64,000 nucleotides of DNA from Kribbella antiqua (lineage in GTDB: Bacteria; Actinomycetota; Actinomycetes; Propionibacteriales; Kribbellaceae): positions 186,001 through 250,000 of the forward strand of contig NZ_SLWR01000004.1 in NCBI RefSeq assembly GCF_004345665.1, given 5' to 3'. A program made the translations under genes and the position numbers. Below, piece by piece: positions 9,156 through 16,686 of this stretch. Numbering within the stretch: the stretch's first letter is position 1; each line of letters opens with the position of its first letter. The notes beneath the pieces were generated by a model. It was not told the DNA's origin. It did no database searches and saw only the letters and a list, made by a program, of their open reading frames with translations.

Positions 9156-9567
9156 CCGCGATCGCATCCAGCTCATCCCACTCGAGCACCCGCACTCGCA
9201 CCACCGCCTGCCGACTCATCCACGCCCGCAGCAGCCGGTGCACGCCGTCGAGGATCGTCACGCGCCCGTCCGGCCGCCGTACGGCATCCAGCGGATACCG
9301 CAGATCAGCCGCCATCGTCCGCGCGTACTGCTCCGGATAGACCTCCGGACGCGCGGTCACCTGCAGCGGACTCACCTGAAACGGCCGCTCCGCATGAGCC
9401 CAGAACGGCAACTCCAAGTGCCACTCCAGCTCAGCCACATCGACACGACTCACGGGCAGCTCCAGCCCATGCAGCAGCTCTGTATCCCAATGAAAGTCGA
9501 GGATGATCCCGCGCAACTCCGCCGGTACGACCGCCAGCAACGGAAACGGCACCCGAGCCTGACTCAT
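9145..9567 (-). CDS. Hypothetical protein with ParB-like nuclease-domain motif
   Basis: 140 residues. The C-terminal third contains RRPDGRVTILDGVHRLLRAWM, which resembles the catalytic-site segment of ParB-like nuclease/CTPase domains (ParB proteins show 'G..i.dG.HR..A'). The rest (MSQARVPFPLLAVVPAELRG ...) is not recognised. No membrane segment. Function unknown; such domains also occur in small housekeeping proteins without nuclease activity. Convergent overlap of 11 bases with the VOC gene. Confidence 0.65.
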   Translation of the reverse strand: MSQARVPFPLLAVVPAELRGIILDFHWDTELLHGLELPVSRVDVAELEWHLELPFWAHAERPFQVSPLQVTARPEVYPEQYARTMAADLRYPLDAVRRPDGRVTILDGVHRLLRAWMSRQAVVRVRVLEWDELDAIAVTR

Positions 9568-9601
9568 CCAACCGAGCTAACCAGCAGGCGACCGTGCGTT
9601 C

Positions 9602-9682
9602 CGCATCCGGCGCGCCAATCAGGGCGACGAAGCGTCCGGCGCGCCGCCCAGGGCGACGAGGCGTCCGGCGCGCCGATCAGGT
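9602..9682. repeat. Short tandem repeat with GGCGCGCC cores
   Basis: Nearly three copies of a unit of about 28-29 bases, built around TCCGGCGCGCC followed by CAGGGCGACGA. The copies differ at a few positions and the third decays into the end of the neighbouring gene. They lie just after the stop codon of the minus-strand gene at 9677. Too short and too few to be a CRISPR array. Confidence 0.7.
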
Positions 9683-10171
9683 GAAGGAGCGTTCGGCGAA
9701 GCTGAGGCCGTCGCGTTCGGATGAGGTGAGGATCTGGCGGGGCACGTGGTGCGGGGGTCGGCGCAGGTACTGCGTGTATCCCGGCGCCCGGAGGCGGATC
9801 TCGAAGTTCTGGCCCTCGAGGTGCCACAACGGATCAGGCTTGCCGTCCGGCGGATCGAGCCGGTGGAGGTCGGCGATCTCCATCAATTCGTGCAGCGGTC
9901 CGAGTTCGCCGGAGATGTCCCACGCCTGTTCGAACACCAGCGTCGCGGGTGCGATCCAGAAGGTGAAGTGCTGCCGGAAAGGTGCCGGATCCACCCACTG
10001 CACGATGTAGTCGAGGTCGAGCAACAACCTTGCCGGCGGCAACGTGTCGTCGTCGTACTCGCCGATGCTGACCGCATGGATGCGGCAGTCGTGCCACCCC
10101 ATGTCCTCGAAGTCGGCATCCGTCCAGGTCGCTTTGGTCAGCCCCGACGGACCATGCGGCAGAGAAATCAC
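9677..10171 (-). CDS. Hypothetical protein
   Basis: About 164 residues from GTG 10171 (TTG 10174 is adjacent); a longer open frame to 10252 would run into the upstream gene and its extra residues are not protein-like. The sequence has WTDADFEDMGWHDCRIHAVS near the N-terminus, a pattern (W-H-D-x-x-x-H) seen in several uncharacterised immunity-like or beta-sandwich families, then LLLDLDYIVQWVDP. No signal peptide or membrane segment. It follows a DinB-like gene by about 25 bases in the same direction. Function not known. Confidence 0.6.
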   Translation of the reverse strand: MISLPHGPSGLTKATWTDADFEDMGWHDCRIHAVSIGEYDDDTLPPARLLLDLDYIVQWVDPAPFRQHFTFWIAPATLVFEQAWDISGELGPLHELMEIADLHRLDPPDGKPDPLWHLEGQNFEIRLRAPGYTQYLRRPPHHVPRQILTSSERDGLSFAERSFT

Positions 10172-10196
10172 CAAGCCAGTATCCGTGAGCCGCTGG

Positions 10197-10733
10197 TCAT
10201 TCCGGGTCGTTCCCCCGCAGCCCGTCGACCGCTTCCCGAAGTACGTCGGCATGGCCGGTGTGCTTCAGGTACTCCTCCAGCAGGTCGATCAGGATCCGTC
10301 GGCGATTGACCACCCAGTCCGGGTCCCCTTCATCGACCGCCACATCGAGACCGCCGTCCGCACTCAGCTCCGCCCATTCGGCCCGCGACCGCGCCGCGGC
10401 GCCGTACCACAACGCATACAACTCCTGCGGCTCATCGGTAACCGCCGACTGCCACCCCCACTCGTCGTTCTCGACCCACCCCCGGACATCCCATGGCGCG
10501 CCAAGCGCCCGACCGGCAGCCCGAGCCGTGAACCCCTCCTCGACAAACGCCATGTGCTTGATCAACCCGGCCAACGTCATCGACGACGGCGAATGCAGCC
10601 GCCGCAACTGCTCGGCATCCAATCCCCCGGTCTTCCAGGCAAACTGCCGCCGTACCCGGTCCAGAGCAAACCCCAACATCTCCGCCTCGCCACCCCGCAG
10701 GCACTCACGCAGCGGCAGCTCGCTCCAGTCCAT
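10197..10733 (-). CDS. DinB-like / DUF664 protein
   Basis: 178 residues from ATG 10733, preceded by GGGGAGGGG. The frame is open to 10949, but that extension overlaps the divergent gene. Conserved DUF664 features: MTLAGLIKHMAFVEEGFTAR with the first metal His, and the C-terminal LLEEYLKHTGHADVLREAVDG with two His. It resembles its neighbours at 8314 and 10810. It diverges from the 10810 gene with a 76-base shared spacer. Confidence 0.88.
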   Translation of the reverse strand: MDWSELPLRECLRGGEAEMLGFALDRVRRQFAWKTGGLDAEQLRRLHSPSSMTLAGLIKHMAFVEEGFTARAAGRALGAPWDVRGWVENDEWGWQSAVTDEPQELYALWYGAAARSRAEWAELSADGGLDVAVDEGDPDWVVNRRRILIDLLEEYLKHTGHADVLREAVDGLRGNDPE

Positions 10734-10809
10734 AGAGCCCCTCCCCAGTCGCCGGGCAACCCAACGCAACACCGTAGCGCCGTCCAACTCCGGCCGGTAA
10801 GGTCCGGTG

Positions 10810-11385
10810 ATGGTTGATCTCAAGGGTGAACTGTTGAAGGTTCTGCAGGGCAGTCGGGCGGTGATGCTCGCGAAGCTGGACGGGTTGCCGGAGTACGAGC
10901 GCCGTCGTCCGGCAACCCCGACTGGCACGAATCTGCTCGGCCTGGTCAAGCATCTGGCCGGCCTGGAGTACGGCTATCTCGGCGAGTCGTTCGGCCGCCC
11001 GCCCATCGAGCGCCCGTCCTGGTTCCGGGACGACCCGTACGACGAGATCGACATGTGGGCCACGCCCGACGAATCGAGCGACTACATCACCGGCGTCTAC
11101 CGCCAAGCCTGCGCTCATTCCGATCTCACCGTCGCCGAGCTCGACCTGAACAGCCCAGGCCACGTCGCCCATTGGCCCGACGGCCACCGTGAGACAACGC
11201 TAGGAGTCCTGCTGATCAGGATGGTCGCCGAAACCGCCCAGCACGCCGGCCACGCCGACATCATCCGCGAACTGACCGACGGCCAAGTCACCGCCGCCGA
11301 CGCGACCGCCGACGCAGCCTTCTGGCGCAACCACCGTACCGAAATCCAAGAGGCCGCCAACCACTACCGGCAAGTCTCAGGGTGA
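10810..11385 (+). CDS. DinB-like / DUF664 protein
   Basis: 191 residues from ATG 10810 (a GTG one codon upstream is possible). The three His positions of the family are visible: LLGLVKHLAGLEYGYLG, and the C-terminal MVAETAQHAGHADIIRELTDG. Probably a metal-binding four-helix protein, possibly thiol-dependent. The last 9 bases overlap the end of the convergent WYL regulator. Confidence 0.9.
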   Translation: MVDLKGELLKVLQGSRAVMLAKLDGLPEYERRRPATPTGTNLLGLVKHLAGLEYGYLGESFGRPPIERPSWFRDDPYDEIDMWATPDESSDYITGVYRQACAHSDLTVAELDLNSPGHVAHWPDGHRETTLGVLLIRMVAETAQHAGHADIIRELTDGQVTAADATADAAFWRNHRTEIQEAANHYRQVSG

Positions 11386-12348
11386 GTCTGCGTAGCGGGT
11401 GGCGAGCGCGGTGGCTCGGTTGTGTAGGGCGGTGCGTAGGGACTGTGGGGTGAGGGCTTCGGCGTCGGTGCTGAGTTGCCACAGGGCCCATTCGGCGTGG
11501 CGTGAGTCTTGGAAGGTCAGGTCCAGCCGCAGCCAGCCGTCTGCGTCAGGCTCTTCTGCGCGGACGGCCACCGCGGCATCCAGCAGGTCCTCCCGCCGCG
11601 CCGGGTTCACCCGTACCAAGACGGTGATATGCCCATCGGACAGAAACTGCGCCGCGCGTTCCCGCCAGATCCGGTCCAGGTCGACCTGGTGTGGTCGCTG
11701 TGCCGGTTCGGGGAGCTCCTCGGCGGCCAGCATCCGCGACAGCCGGTACGCGCGCTCTGCGCCGGATCTTGTGGCCAGCAAGTAGCCCCGGCCGCGTACG
11801 GTGACCAGGCCGATTGGGTCCACCGTGCGCCACCGTGGTGTCTGACCTGTGGCCGCGTAGTGGATGCGCAACTTGTGTCCCGCGAGGACCGCGCGCCGTA
11901 CCTCGATCATGGTGCTGCCAGGCACCTCCTCAGTGACCAGCCGGCGTGAGAGCAGGTCGGTTTCCGGGTCGACGAGAAATCGCTGGGCCGCGTCGCTCGC
12001 GGTAGCGCGGTGGCTTTCGGGCAGCGCGTCGACCACCTTGCGCATGGCCGAAGCGAGCGCCGCACCCAGACCGAAAACCTGCTCGCCACGCTTCGATCCG
12101 GCGGTCAGCACGGCCAGGGCCTCGTCGTGGTTCAGGCCAGTGAGCTCGGTCCGGAAACCAGCCAACAACGCGAACCCACCATGCCGGCCGCGTTCGGCGT
12201 AAACCGGTACGCCGGCCGCGGACAGCGCCTCGATATCTCGCAGCACGGTACGAGTGGACACCTCGAGCTCGCGGGCCAGCGTGTCCGCGGTCAGCCGACC
12301 GCGCTGACGCAGCAGCAGCACCAGCGAGACCAACCGGTCGGCGCGCAT
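11377..12348 (-). CDS. YafY/DeoR-type transcriptional regulator with WYL domain
   Basis: 323 residues. An N-terminal HTH_11 helix-turn-helix (RLVSLVLLLRQRGRLTADTL, then ELEVSTRTVLRDIEALSAAG) is followed by a WYL domain near residues 135-215 (LRIHYAATGQTPRWRTVDPI, GRGYLLATRSGAERAYRLSRM) and a WCX C-terminal region. WYL domains sense small ligands or nucleic acids. It diverges from ridA with an 85-base spacer; YafY-type regulators often control the divergent neighbour, so ridA is the likely target (inference). Confidence 0.92.
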   Translation of the reverse strand: MRADRLVSLVLLLRQRGRLTADTLARELEVSTRTVLRDIEALSAAGVPVYAERGRHGGFALLAGFRTELTGLNHDEALAVLTAGSKRGEQVFGLGAALASAMRKVVDALPESHRATASDAAQRFLVDPETDLLSRRLVTEEVPGSTMIEVRRAVLAGHKLRIHYAATGQTPRWRTVDPIGLVTVRGRGYLLATRSGAERAYRLSRMLAAEELPEPAQRPHQVDLDRIWRERAAQFLSDGHITVLVRVNPARREDLLDAAVAVRAEEPDADGWLRLDLTFQDSRHAEWALWQLSTDAEALTPQSLRTALHNRATALATRYADSP

Positions 12349-12433
12349 CCGCGAACTTTATCCGAATACACGACCAATGGTGTCGTGATTTCCCGGCAGG
12401 CTCCGTACTCCCAACCAATCGAATGGAGCTGAT

Positions 12434-12835
12434 GTGGCACTGGAACGAACGGCAGTCAACCCGGTCAAGTGGTCTGTGGAGCTGGGGTTCAACCAGGGTG
12501 AGCTCGTCTCCGGGCACACCCGGACCCTGTACTGCTCCGGCCAAACCGCGATGAGCAGCGACGGCAAGCCCCAGCATGACGGCGACATGGCGGCACAGTT
12601 GGCGCTGAGCCTCGACAACCTGGAGGCCGTACTCGGCGAGGCCGGCATGTCGCTGACCAACCTCGTCCGGCTCAACGTCTACACGACCGACGTCGATCTG
12701 CTTTTCCAGCAGTACGGCGTACTCGCGTCGCGGCTGGGCACCGCCGGGGTGGCGCCGACCACCACGATGCTTGGAGTAACACGACTGGCGATCCCCGGCC
12801 AGCTGGTCGAACTCGAGGGAACCGCCGTCGCGTGA
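12434..12835 (+). CDS. RidA-family protein (YjgF/YER057c/UK114)
   Basis: 133 residues from a GTG with GGAG upstream. The fold is that of RidA enamine/imine deaminases: SGHTRTLYCSGQTAMSSDGK near residues 27-46, LSLDNLEAVLGEAGMSLTNL, and VRLNVYTTD. The canonical Arg of the active site (about residue 105 in RidA) is not obvious in the TRLAIPGQLVELEGTAVA tail, so activity may differ from true RidA. Controlled probably by the divergent WYL regulator. A strong hairpin follows the gene. Confidence 0.88.
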   Translation: MALERTAVNPVKWSVELGFNQGELVSGHTRTLYCSGQTAMSSDGKPQHDGDMAAQLALSLDNLEAVLGEAGMSLTNLVRLNVYTTDVDLLFQQYGVLASRLGTAGVAPTTTMLGVTRLAIPGQLVELEGTAVA

Positions 12836-12841
12836 TGGCAA

Positions 12842-12883
12842 CTCGCTATTCGTGCCGGTCGGGGCGCCGGCACGAGTAGCGGG
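12842..12883 (+). terminator. Hairpin after the RidA gene
   Basis: Arms of 17 bases (12842-12858 and 12867-12883) pair except at two positions, with an 8-base GC-rich loop. There is no clear U-tract, as is usual for actinobacterial terminators. Confidence 0.6.
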
Positions 12884-12901
12884 GCAGATGGAGGCCTTCC
12901 G

Positions 12902-13381
12902 ATGCTCCGAATGTTGACAATCGGCGTCTACGGTTTCGGCGCCGAGTCCTTCATGCAACGACTGCGGTCCGCCGACGTCCGCCTATTGCTCGACGTTCGC
13001 CAGCGGCGCGGTGTCCGCGGACCCGAATACGCCTGGGCGAACTCACTCCGGCTGCAGCCCGCCCTCGCCGATGCCGGGATCGCCTCCGAGCATCACCTCG
13101 AGCTCGCCCCAACCACTGAGCTACGCCAGCTCCAGTACGCCGAAGACGACGGCCAAGGGGTCGGCAAACGCACGCGCCACGAGCTCGCCCCCGAGTACAC
13201 CCGCCGCTACACCACCCAGATCCTCGACAACGCCGACCTCGCACCGATCGTGTCGGCACTGTCAAGTGGAGTCGCAGCGCTGCTCTGCGTCGAACGCGAC
13301 CCCGAGGCGTGCCACCGCTCACTAATCACCCAGCGACTAGCCGAACAGTACGGCGTCACGATCGAGCACCTCCGCCCGTGA
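12902..13381 (+). CDS. DUF488 family protein
   Basis: 159 residues. It has the DUF488 hallmarks: an N-terminal TIGVYGFGAESFMQRL, the LLLDVRQRRGVRGPEYA segment, a middle YTRRY, and the C-terminal LLCVERDPEACHRSLI with the conserved Cys-x-His pair. The family is widespread and uncharacterised; it is predicted to be enzymatic or nucleic-acid associated. Stands alone after the RidA terminator. Confidence 0.88.
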   Translation: MLRMLTIGVYGFGAESFMQRLRSADVRLLLDVRQRRGVRGPEYAWANSLRLQPALADAGIASEHHLELAPTTELRQLQYAEDDGQGVGKRTRHELAPEYTRRYTTQILDNADLAPIVSALSSGVAALLCVERDPEACHRSLITQRLAEQYGVTIEHLRP

Positions 13382-13486
13382 TGATCGACGAGCGGATGCC
13401 AGGCCGCATCGGACCGGTCTAGTCCATACTCGTGCACATCGATCCACAGTTTCTGTTGGCAAAGTGCGACCCTCGAGGAGCAGATC

Positions 13487-13852
13487 ATGCCGGGTTCGAC
13501 AGGCGGGGTCCTTGTCCACATCAACCCGATCCTGAACGTCTCCGATCTACGGTCCAGCATCAAGTTCTACACAGAGGTCCTCGACTTCGAACTCCTTGGC
13601 ACCTTCGGAGATCCAGCCGACTACGGCATCCTCCGGTGGGACCGGCACGAGATCTATCTCAGCGTGAACGGCCAGGGACAGCCCGGCACGTGGCTCGCGC
13701 TATTCGTCAGCGAACCGGCCGCGCTGTACCAGCGACTCGTCACCAACGAAGCCAAGATCCTGATGCCGTACGCGGGCGACGACGGCGAGTTCCGTGTCGC
13801 CGACCCAGACGGACACGTGCTCCGAGTATTTTCAGGTTCCCCAGAGGAGTAG
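13487..13852 (+). CDS. VOC-family protein
   Basis: 121 residues, ATG preceded by GAGGAG. One VOC module: INPILNVSDLRSSIKFYTEV at residues 12-31 and a C-terminal FRVADPDGHVLRVFSG. Similar to glyoxalase/bleomycin-resistance/dioxygenase small proteins; substrate unknown. It is the last intact chromosomal gene before the left end of the decayed integrative element. Confidence 0.88.
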   Translation: MPGSTGGVLVHINPILNVSDLRSSIKFYTEVLDFELLGTFGDPADYGILRWDRHEIYLSVNGQGQPGTWLALFVSEPAALYQRLVTNEAKILMPYAGDDGEFRVADPDGHVLRVFSGSPEE

Positions 13853-13871
13853 CCGGTCTGAGGTTGGCAAA

Positions 13872-13902
13872 ACCCCGGCTCGGTCTGCCGAACCGGGGTT
13901 TG
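13872..13902 (+). terminator. Hairpin next to the left att repeat
   Basis: AACCCCGG pairs with CCGGGGTT and the inner CGG with CCG, with a short loop and a mismatched pair between. It resembles the hairpin at 16612-16639 and, like it, directly precedes the tRNA-derived repeat. Confidence 0.65.
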
Positions 13903-13906
13903 TGTT

Positions 13907-13947
13907 GCTCCCCCGCCAGGTTTCGATCCTGGTCTTCGAGATTCAAA
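13907..13947. repeat. attL-like copy of the tRNA-Gln 3' half
   Basis: 41 bases identical to 16646-16686, which is the 3' half of tRNA-Gln from the acceptor end into the anticodon loop. Beyond base 13947 the sequences diverge and no tRNA 5' half is present, so this is an attachment-site duplication and not a second tRNA. It marks the left edge of the decayed element. Confidence 0.85.
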
Positions 13948-14055
13948 AGTTGCCGCAAGCCCGTCCCCACCGGTCCACACGAGGCATCCCCCGTCCGACC
14001 TGAGCCTGCCCCCGGCCAACCTCGCGCCTGGTCGTCCACCCCGATCCACACCGTT

Positions 14056-14075
14056 TGTTAGCAAATCCGTTAGCA
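14056..14075. repeat. Left copy of a 20-bp element repeat
   Basis: Contains GTTAGCA twice with 5 bases between. The same 20 bases occur at 16586-16605 beside the integrase remnant. Paired short repeats flanking an att core are typical of integrase arm-type binding sites; that role is inferred. Confidence 0.6.
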
Positions 14076-14095
14076 AGTCCGGGCCTGAGACATAG

Positions 14096-14563
14096 TCAGT
14101 GATCGGAAGATGTAGAGGGCAGCGCCGGTTCGCCTGGGGGCTCTTCGGAGACTTGAATCTGGATCAGAGCGAGGGTTGCGGACCGCTTGCCAAGAGTGAG
14201 CCGGTCAAGCGGCGTCCAGGAGATCCTGTCGCGTGCGACCTGCGCAGCCTCGCGCAGGTGTGGCCGATGCCCGAACTGATCGAGCACGGAGAGCGTCGCG
14301 GGCTTGAGCCACCTGTATCGATTGGCAAGGCCCACCAGCAGAAAGATCGAAGCGACCTGGTCGACCACACCCACGTCTTTCCGGTCTCGATCGATCGGCC
14401 TCCCATCGACCACGCCAACCAGCTCGACGAAGCGTCTGGTGACTTCAAGATCACGTCGTAGCCCGACATCTCGGAGCGCAGTCCGGGTGGCGAATAGAGC
14501 CGCGACGGTGGGGATCAGTGCCCCGATGATGACGTTGACAGTGGTCTGGTCGATATGCGGCAT
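14096..14563 (-). CDS. Hypothetical protein with N-terminal membrane segment (element-encoded)
   Basis: 155 residues. The N-terminus has one hydrophobic segment (VNVIIGALIPTVAALFATRTA, residues about 9-29), followed by a charged soluble part rich in Arg/Asp and Val. No family recognised. Such one-membrane-segment proteins are frequent cargo on actinomycete elements. The GC3 bias is weaker than in chromosomal neighbours. It faces left, inside the decayed element; the 400 bases upstream hold two hairpin regions and no gene. Confidence 0.55.
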   Translation of the reverse strand: MPHIDQTTVNVIIGALIPTVAALFATRTALRDVGLRRDLEVTRRFVELVGVVDGRPIDRDRKDVGVVDQVASIFLLVGLANRYRWLKPATLSVLDQFGHRPHLREAAQVARDRISWTPLDRLTLGKRSATLALIQIQVSEEPPGEPALPSTSSDH

Positions 14564-14681
14564 GCGTGCCTTGCTCTCGGTCGAAGGAATCTCCGTCGCC
14601 CAGACCGGATCCTAGATCCGACAGAGACCGCTCCTACGTCGCGTCAGGGCGCAGGGCGCGCTCCCGCATGTGACAGGTCCA

Positions 14682-14759
14682 GCGTCTTCCCGTCTGCCGT
14701 TCAGCCCACGCGTAGCGAGATAGGAGCCTGACTGGGCTGAACGGCAGGCGGGAAGACGC
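14682..14759. other. Long inverted repeat (27-base arms)
   Basis: Arms 14682-14708 and 14733-14759 match at 26 of 27 positions, separated by 24 bases. Such a stem is far stronger than a normal terminator. It lies in the non-coding part of the decayed element, between the two hypothetical genes, and could be a remnant of an origin, a transfer locus or a bidirectional terminator. Confidence 0.85.
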
Positions 14760-14864
14760 ACCCCGCCCCCGACCAAAGTACCGGCCGATTCGGACCCGTC
14801 ATCCCGGAGTCGTGAGGCCCTCGCCGGAGGGCATTGCTCTATCTCAGGAAAGAACCCAAGGGCG

Positions 14865-14927
14865 GCCCCGGCCGGTGAACGGCCGGAGGCCGCATGCGGA
14901 CGGCCGGGGCGCGCGCCGAAGGCGCGC
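14865..14927. other. Cluster of nested GC-rich hairpins
   Basis: A perfect 10-base stem (14865-14874 with 14901-14910) encloses a smaller CGGCC/GGCCG hairpin, and a separate GCGCGCC-GAA-GGCGCGC hairpin follows immediately (14911-14927). It lies just downstream of the stop of the minus-strand gene at 14964. Confidence 0.75.
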
Positions 14928-14963
14928 CTTGATCCATAGGAGCCAAATTCAGCAAAGAGCCAC

Positions 14964-15698
14964 CTACTCTAGGGCGGAGGCGGCTTCCAAGGCTGAACGC
15001 GACATCCGCTGTTCGACCATCCACAGGAACCCCTCAGAGTCCACCGCCGCGCCCACTGCGCGGACTTCGTCAGTCGAGCTCGTGGGGCGAGGCCCGATCG
15101 CGTTGTCTGGCGGAGGACGGTGACTCGCTGTCCGCTTCACCACGGTCCCGGTCAGCCACTGGTCGGCTTCGTTCTTCAGGGGGCCGAGGCACGCATTGTC
15201 CCGGCGAGCCTTCGTCTCCTGCGGCCAGTACGGTCGGCCTGCTGACACGATGAGGTCAACGTCGACGGCATCACCCGGCTTCGGCGGAACTGGCGCGTAC
15301 ATTCCTGTCGCATCTCTCCGAAGCTCGCCCGGCGACAGCGCCGGACCGAGCCGGGTGCAGGCGTCCCAAGTCCATCGCATCCGGGTGACCAACACCGCGT
15401 CTTCGGCGACCTCTTGCCCGGGGAACCAGATCGGCCATATTCCGCTGCGGGTGGACAGGAGCTCGCCCTCGGCGATCGCGCGCCGGTACCCCTCGTCATC
15501 GATCGCGATCTTGAATCCACCGCCCACCGGATGCCTCGGGTCATCGCCATGGAAGCTCAGCTTGAGGTGACTCATGTTCGGAACTCGTGACGCGAGGTAG
15601 AACGAGGTTCTGTGTGACCAGATGCGCCACGTGAACCCACGTGGGCCTTCAGAGTGCCCGACCGTCACATACATCGGTCCGGACAGAGGCTCAATCAT
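14964..15698 (-). CDS. Hypothetical protein (element-encoded)
   Basis: About 244 residues from ATG 15698; a GTG at 15728 is a possible earlier start. Recognisable blocks are MYVTVGHSEGPRGFTWRIWS near the N-terminus and LKLSFHGDDPRHPVGGGFKI, which recall hypothetical proteins carried by Streptomyces-type elements. No membrane segment or catalytic motif seen. Apparently intact, unlike the integrase and HAD genes beside it. Confidence 0.6.
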   Translation of the reverse strand: MIEPLSGPMYVTVGHSEGPRGFTWRIWSHRTSFYLASRVPNMSHLKLSFHGDDPRHPVGGGFKIAIDDEGYRRAIAEGELLSTRSGIWPIWFPGQEVAEDAVLVTRMRWTWDACTRLGPALSPGELRRDATGMYAPVPPKPGDAVDVDLIVSAGRPYWPQETKARRDNACLGPLKNEADQWLTGTVVKRTASHRPPPDNAIGPRPTSSTDEVRAVGAAVDSEGFLWMVEQRMSRSALEAASALE

Positions 15699-15789
15699 GG
15701 AATGACAATCGCACGCGGACCGCTGCACTGTCTCGTCACCAGATGCTCCACCCGCACGAAGGCGCGGTCGACACCTTCACCGCGACCGG

Positions 15790-16337
15790 CTAGTCCTGGC
15801 GAATCGCCTGAGTCAACTCACTGATGTACTCGATGATGGCGTCGGCTCCGGCTGCGGTCAGGCCGTCGGCCTTGCCTGGCTTATTCGCGTACCGATGCTC
15901 CCCGCTCCGATGGCCTGGGCGGCTCGAACATCGGTCGTCTGGTCACCGATCAGGTGCACGGTAGGCCCTGACGGATGCGCCGGTGTTGTTGCTGACGATC
16001 GCGAGCGCTCGGCCGACTTCCCGGCAGGCTGCCAGGAACTCGTCTACGCCCGGTGTTGGATCGCGCTCTCGACAGCCTTGATCTCGGCCGTCTGAAGTGC
16101 CGTCTCCACCTGCTGTGCCAGCTCGGGCGACACATCGGCGGCGACACTCAGGAACTCGTGCGGGCTGGTGACCGCGTCGAGAGCTGGCGGCAGCTCGCCG
16201 ACCTGGTCGACGACAAGGCCCCGAAGTTCCTCTGTTATCTGTGACGCCGGGTACCCGGCGAAGACGGAAGAGATCCGTCCGTCGAAGTCGAGCAGGATGA
16301 CTGGGCTGCGGCGCAGGATGGCGGCCAGGCAGCCCAT
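15790..16337 (-). pseudogene. HAD-superfamily hydrolase, broken by frameshifts and an internal deletion
   Basis: The first frame starts at ATG 16337 with VILLDFDGRISSVFAGYP, the HAD motif I region, and stops at 16044. A second frame continues without a gap in meaning (TPGVDEFLAACREVGRALAI then VSNNTGASVRAY, motif II). A third piece gives VHLIGDQTTDVRAAQAIGAG (motif IV) with about 25 usual residues missing before it, and a further frame change gives YANKPGKADGLTAAGADAII and the true end (stop at 15790). At least three lesions, so it is not functional. The second Asp of motif I is Arg or Ile here, another sign of decay. HAD genes of this kind are common accessory genes on actinobacterial elements. 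Confidence 0.85.
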
Positions 16338-16578
16338 CCGCTGCCGCCTGCTCGGCTACACGATCTGCGACACGTACATGTCATCCTGCTCCTGATCGCC
16401 GGGGTGCCGGTCCATGTCGTCGCGGAACGCCTCGGCCATGCCGACCCCGCCATCACCCTCCGGGTCTATGCGCACGTCATCCGCCAGCACGCGGACGAGG
16501 CTGCTAACACCTTCGCCGCTGCCGGCGACGGGAACGACCAGACCGACATTTCGGAGAGTCACCGTGGAGCAACCGAGT
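16317..16578 (+). pseudogene. Tyrosine recombinase (integrase), C-terminal remnant
   Basis: No start codon fits, but the frame gives LPPARLHDLRHVHVILLLIA, then GVPVHVVAERLGHADPAITL and RVYAHVIRQH, ending at TAG 16578. This is the catalytic C-terminus of a phage-type integrase: HxLRH box, LGHxxxxxT block and the nucleophilic Tyr in YAHV. The usual HDLRHTHATLLL reads HDLRHVHVILLL here. The N-terminal roughly 300 residues are lost; the join falls at the start of the HAD gene. The stop is 29 bases before the hairpin and 68 bases before the right att core, the normal place for an integrase gene. Confidence 0.85.
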
Positions 16579-16585
16579 AGGACCC

Positions 16586-16605
16586 TGTTAGCAAATCCGT
16601 TAGCA
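16586..16605. repeat. Right copy of the 20-bp element repeat
   Basis: Identical to 14056-14075, with GTTAGCA twice separated by 5 bases. It lies between the integrase remnant and the att core. Confidence 0.6.
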
Positions 16606-16611
16606 GAACCC

Positions 16612-16639
16612 CGGCTCAGAGGGCTCCGAGCCGGGGTTT
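16612..16639 (+). terminator. Hairpin with T-run between integrase remnant and tRNA
   Basis: AACCCCGGCTC pairs perfectly with GAGCCGGGGTT across a short loop and is followed by TT. Positioned to end integrase transcription on the plus strand and, as a symmetric hairpin, tRNA transcription on the minus strand. Confidence 0.75.
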
Positions 16640-16645
16640 TGCGCT

Positions 16646-16686
16646 GCTCCCCCGCCAGGTTTCGATCCTGGTCTTCGAGATTCAAA
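16646..16686. repeat. attR-like core inside tRNA-Gln
   Basis: 41 bases identical to 13907-13947. It covers the tRNA 3' half from one base beyond the discriminator to the anticodon loop. Confidence 0.85.

Larger units (their letters stand above)
13907..16686. mobile_element. Decayed integrative element in tRNA-Gln(UUG)
   Basis: About 2.8 kb bounded by 41-bp direct repeats, the right one inside a complete tRNA gene. Inside are the C-terminal remnant of a tyrosine integrase abutting the right att site, a broken HAD gene, two hypothetical genes, and two strong hairpin regions. Integrase next to the tRNA and a tRNA 3'-half duplication at the far end are the signature of actinomycete integrative elements and phages. 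No replication, transfer or phage structural gene remains, so the element can no longer move by itself. Confidence 0.8.

Noticed and set aside
9602..9682. CRISPR array
   Set aside because: Unit spacing leaves no distinct spacers, copies are too few and no cas gene is nearby.
13907..13947. Second tRNA-Gln gene
   Set aside because: Only the 3' half is present; bases after 13947 do not form the anticodon and D arms.
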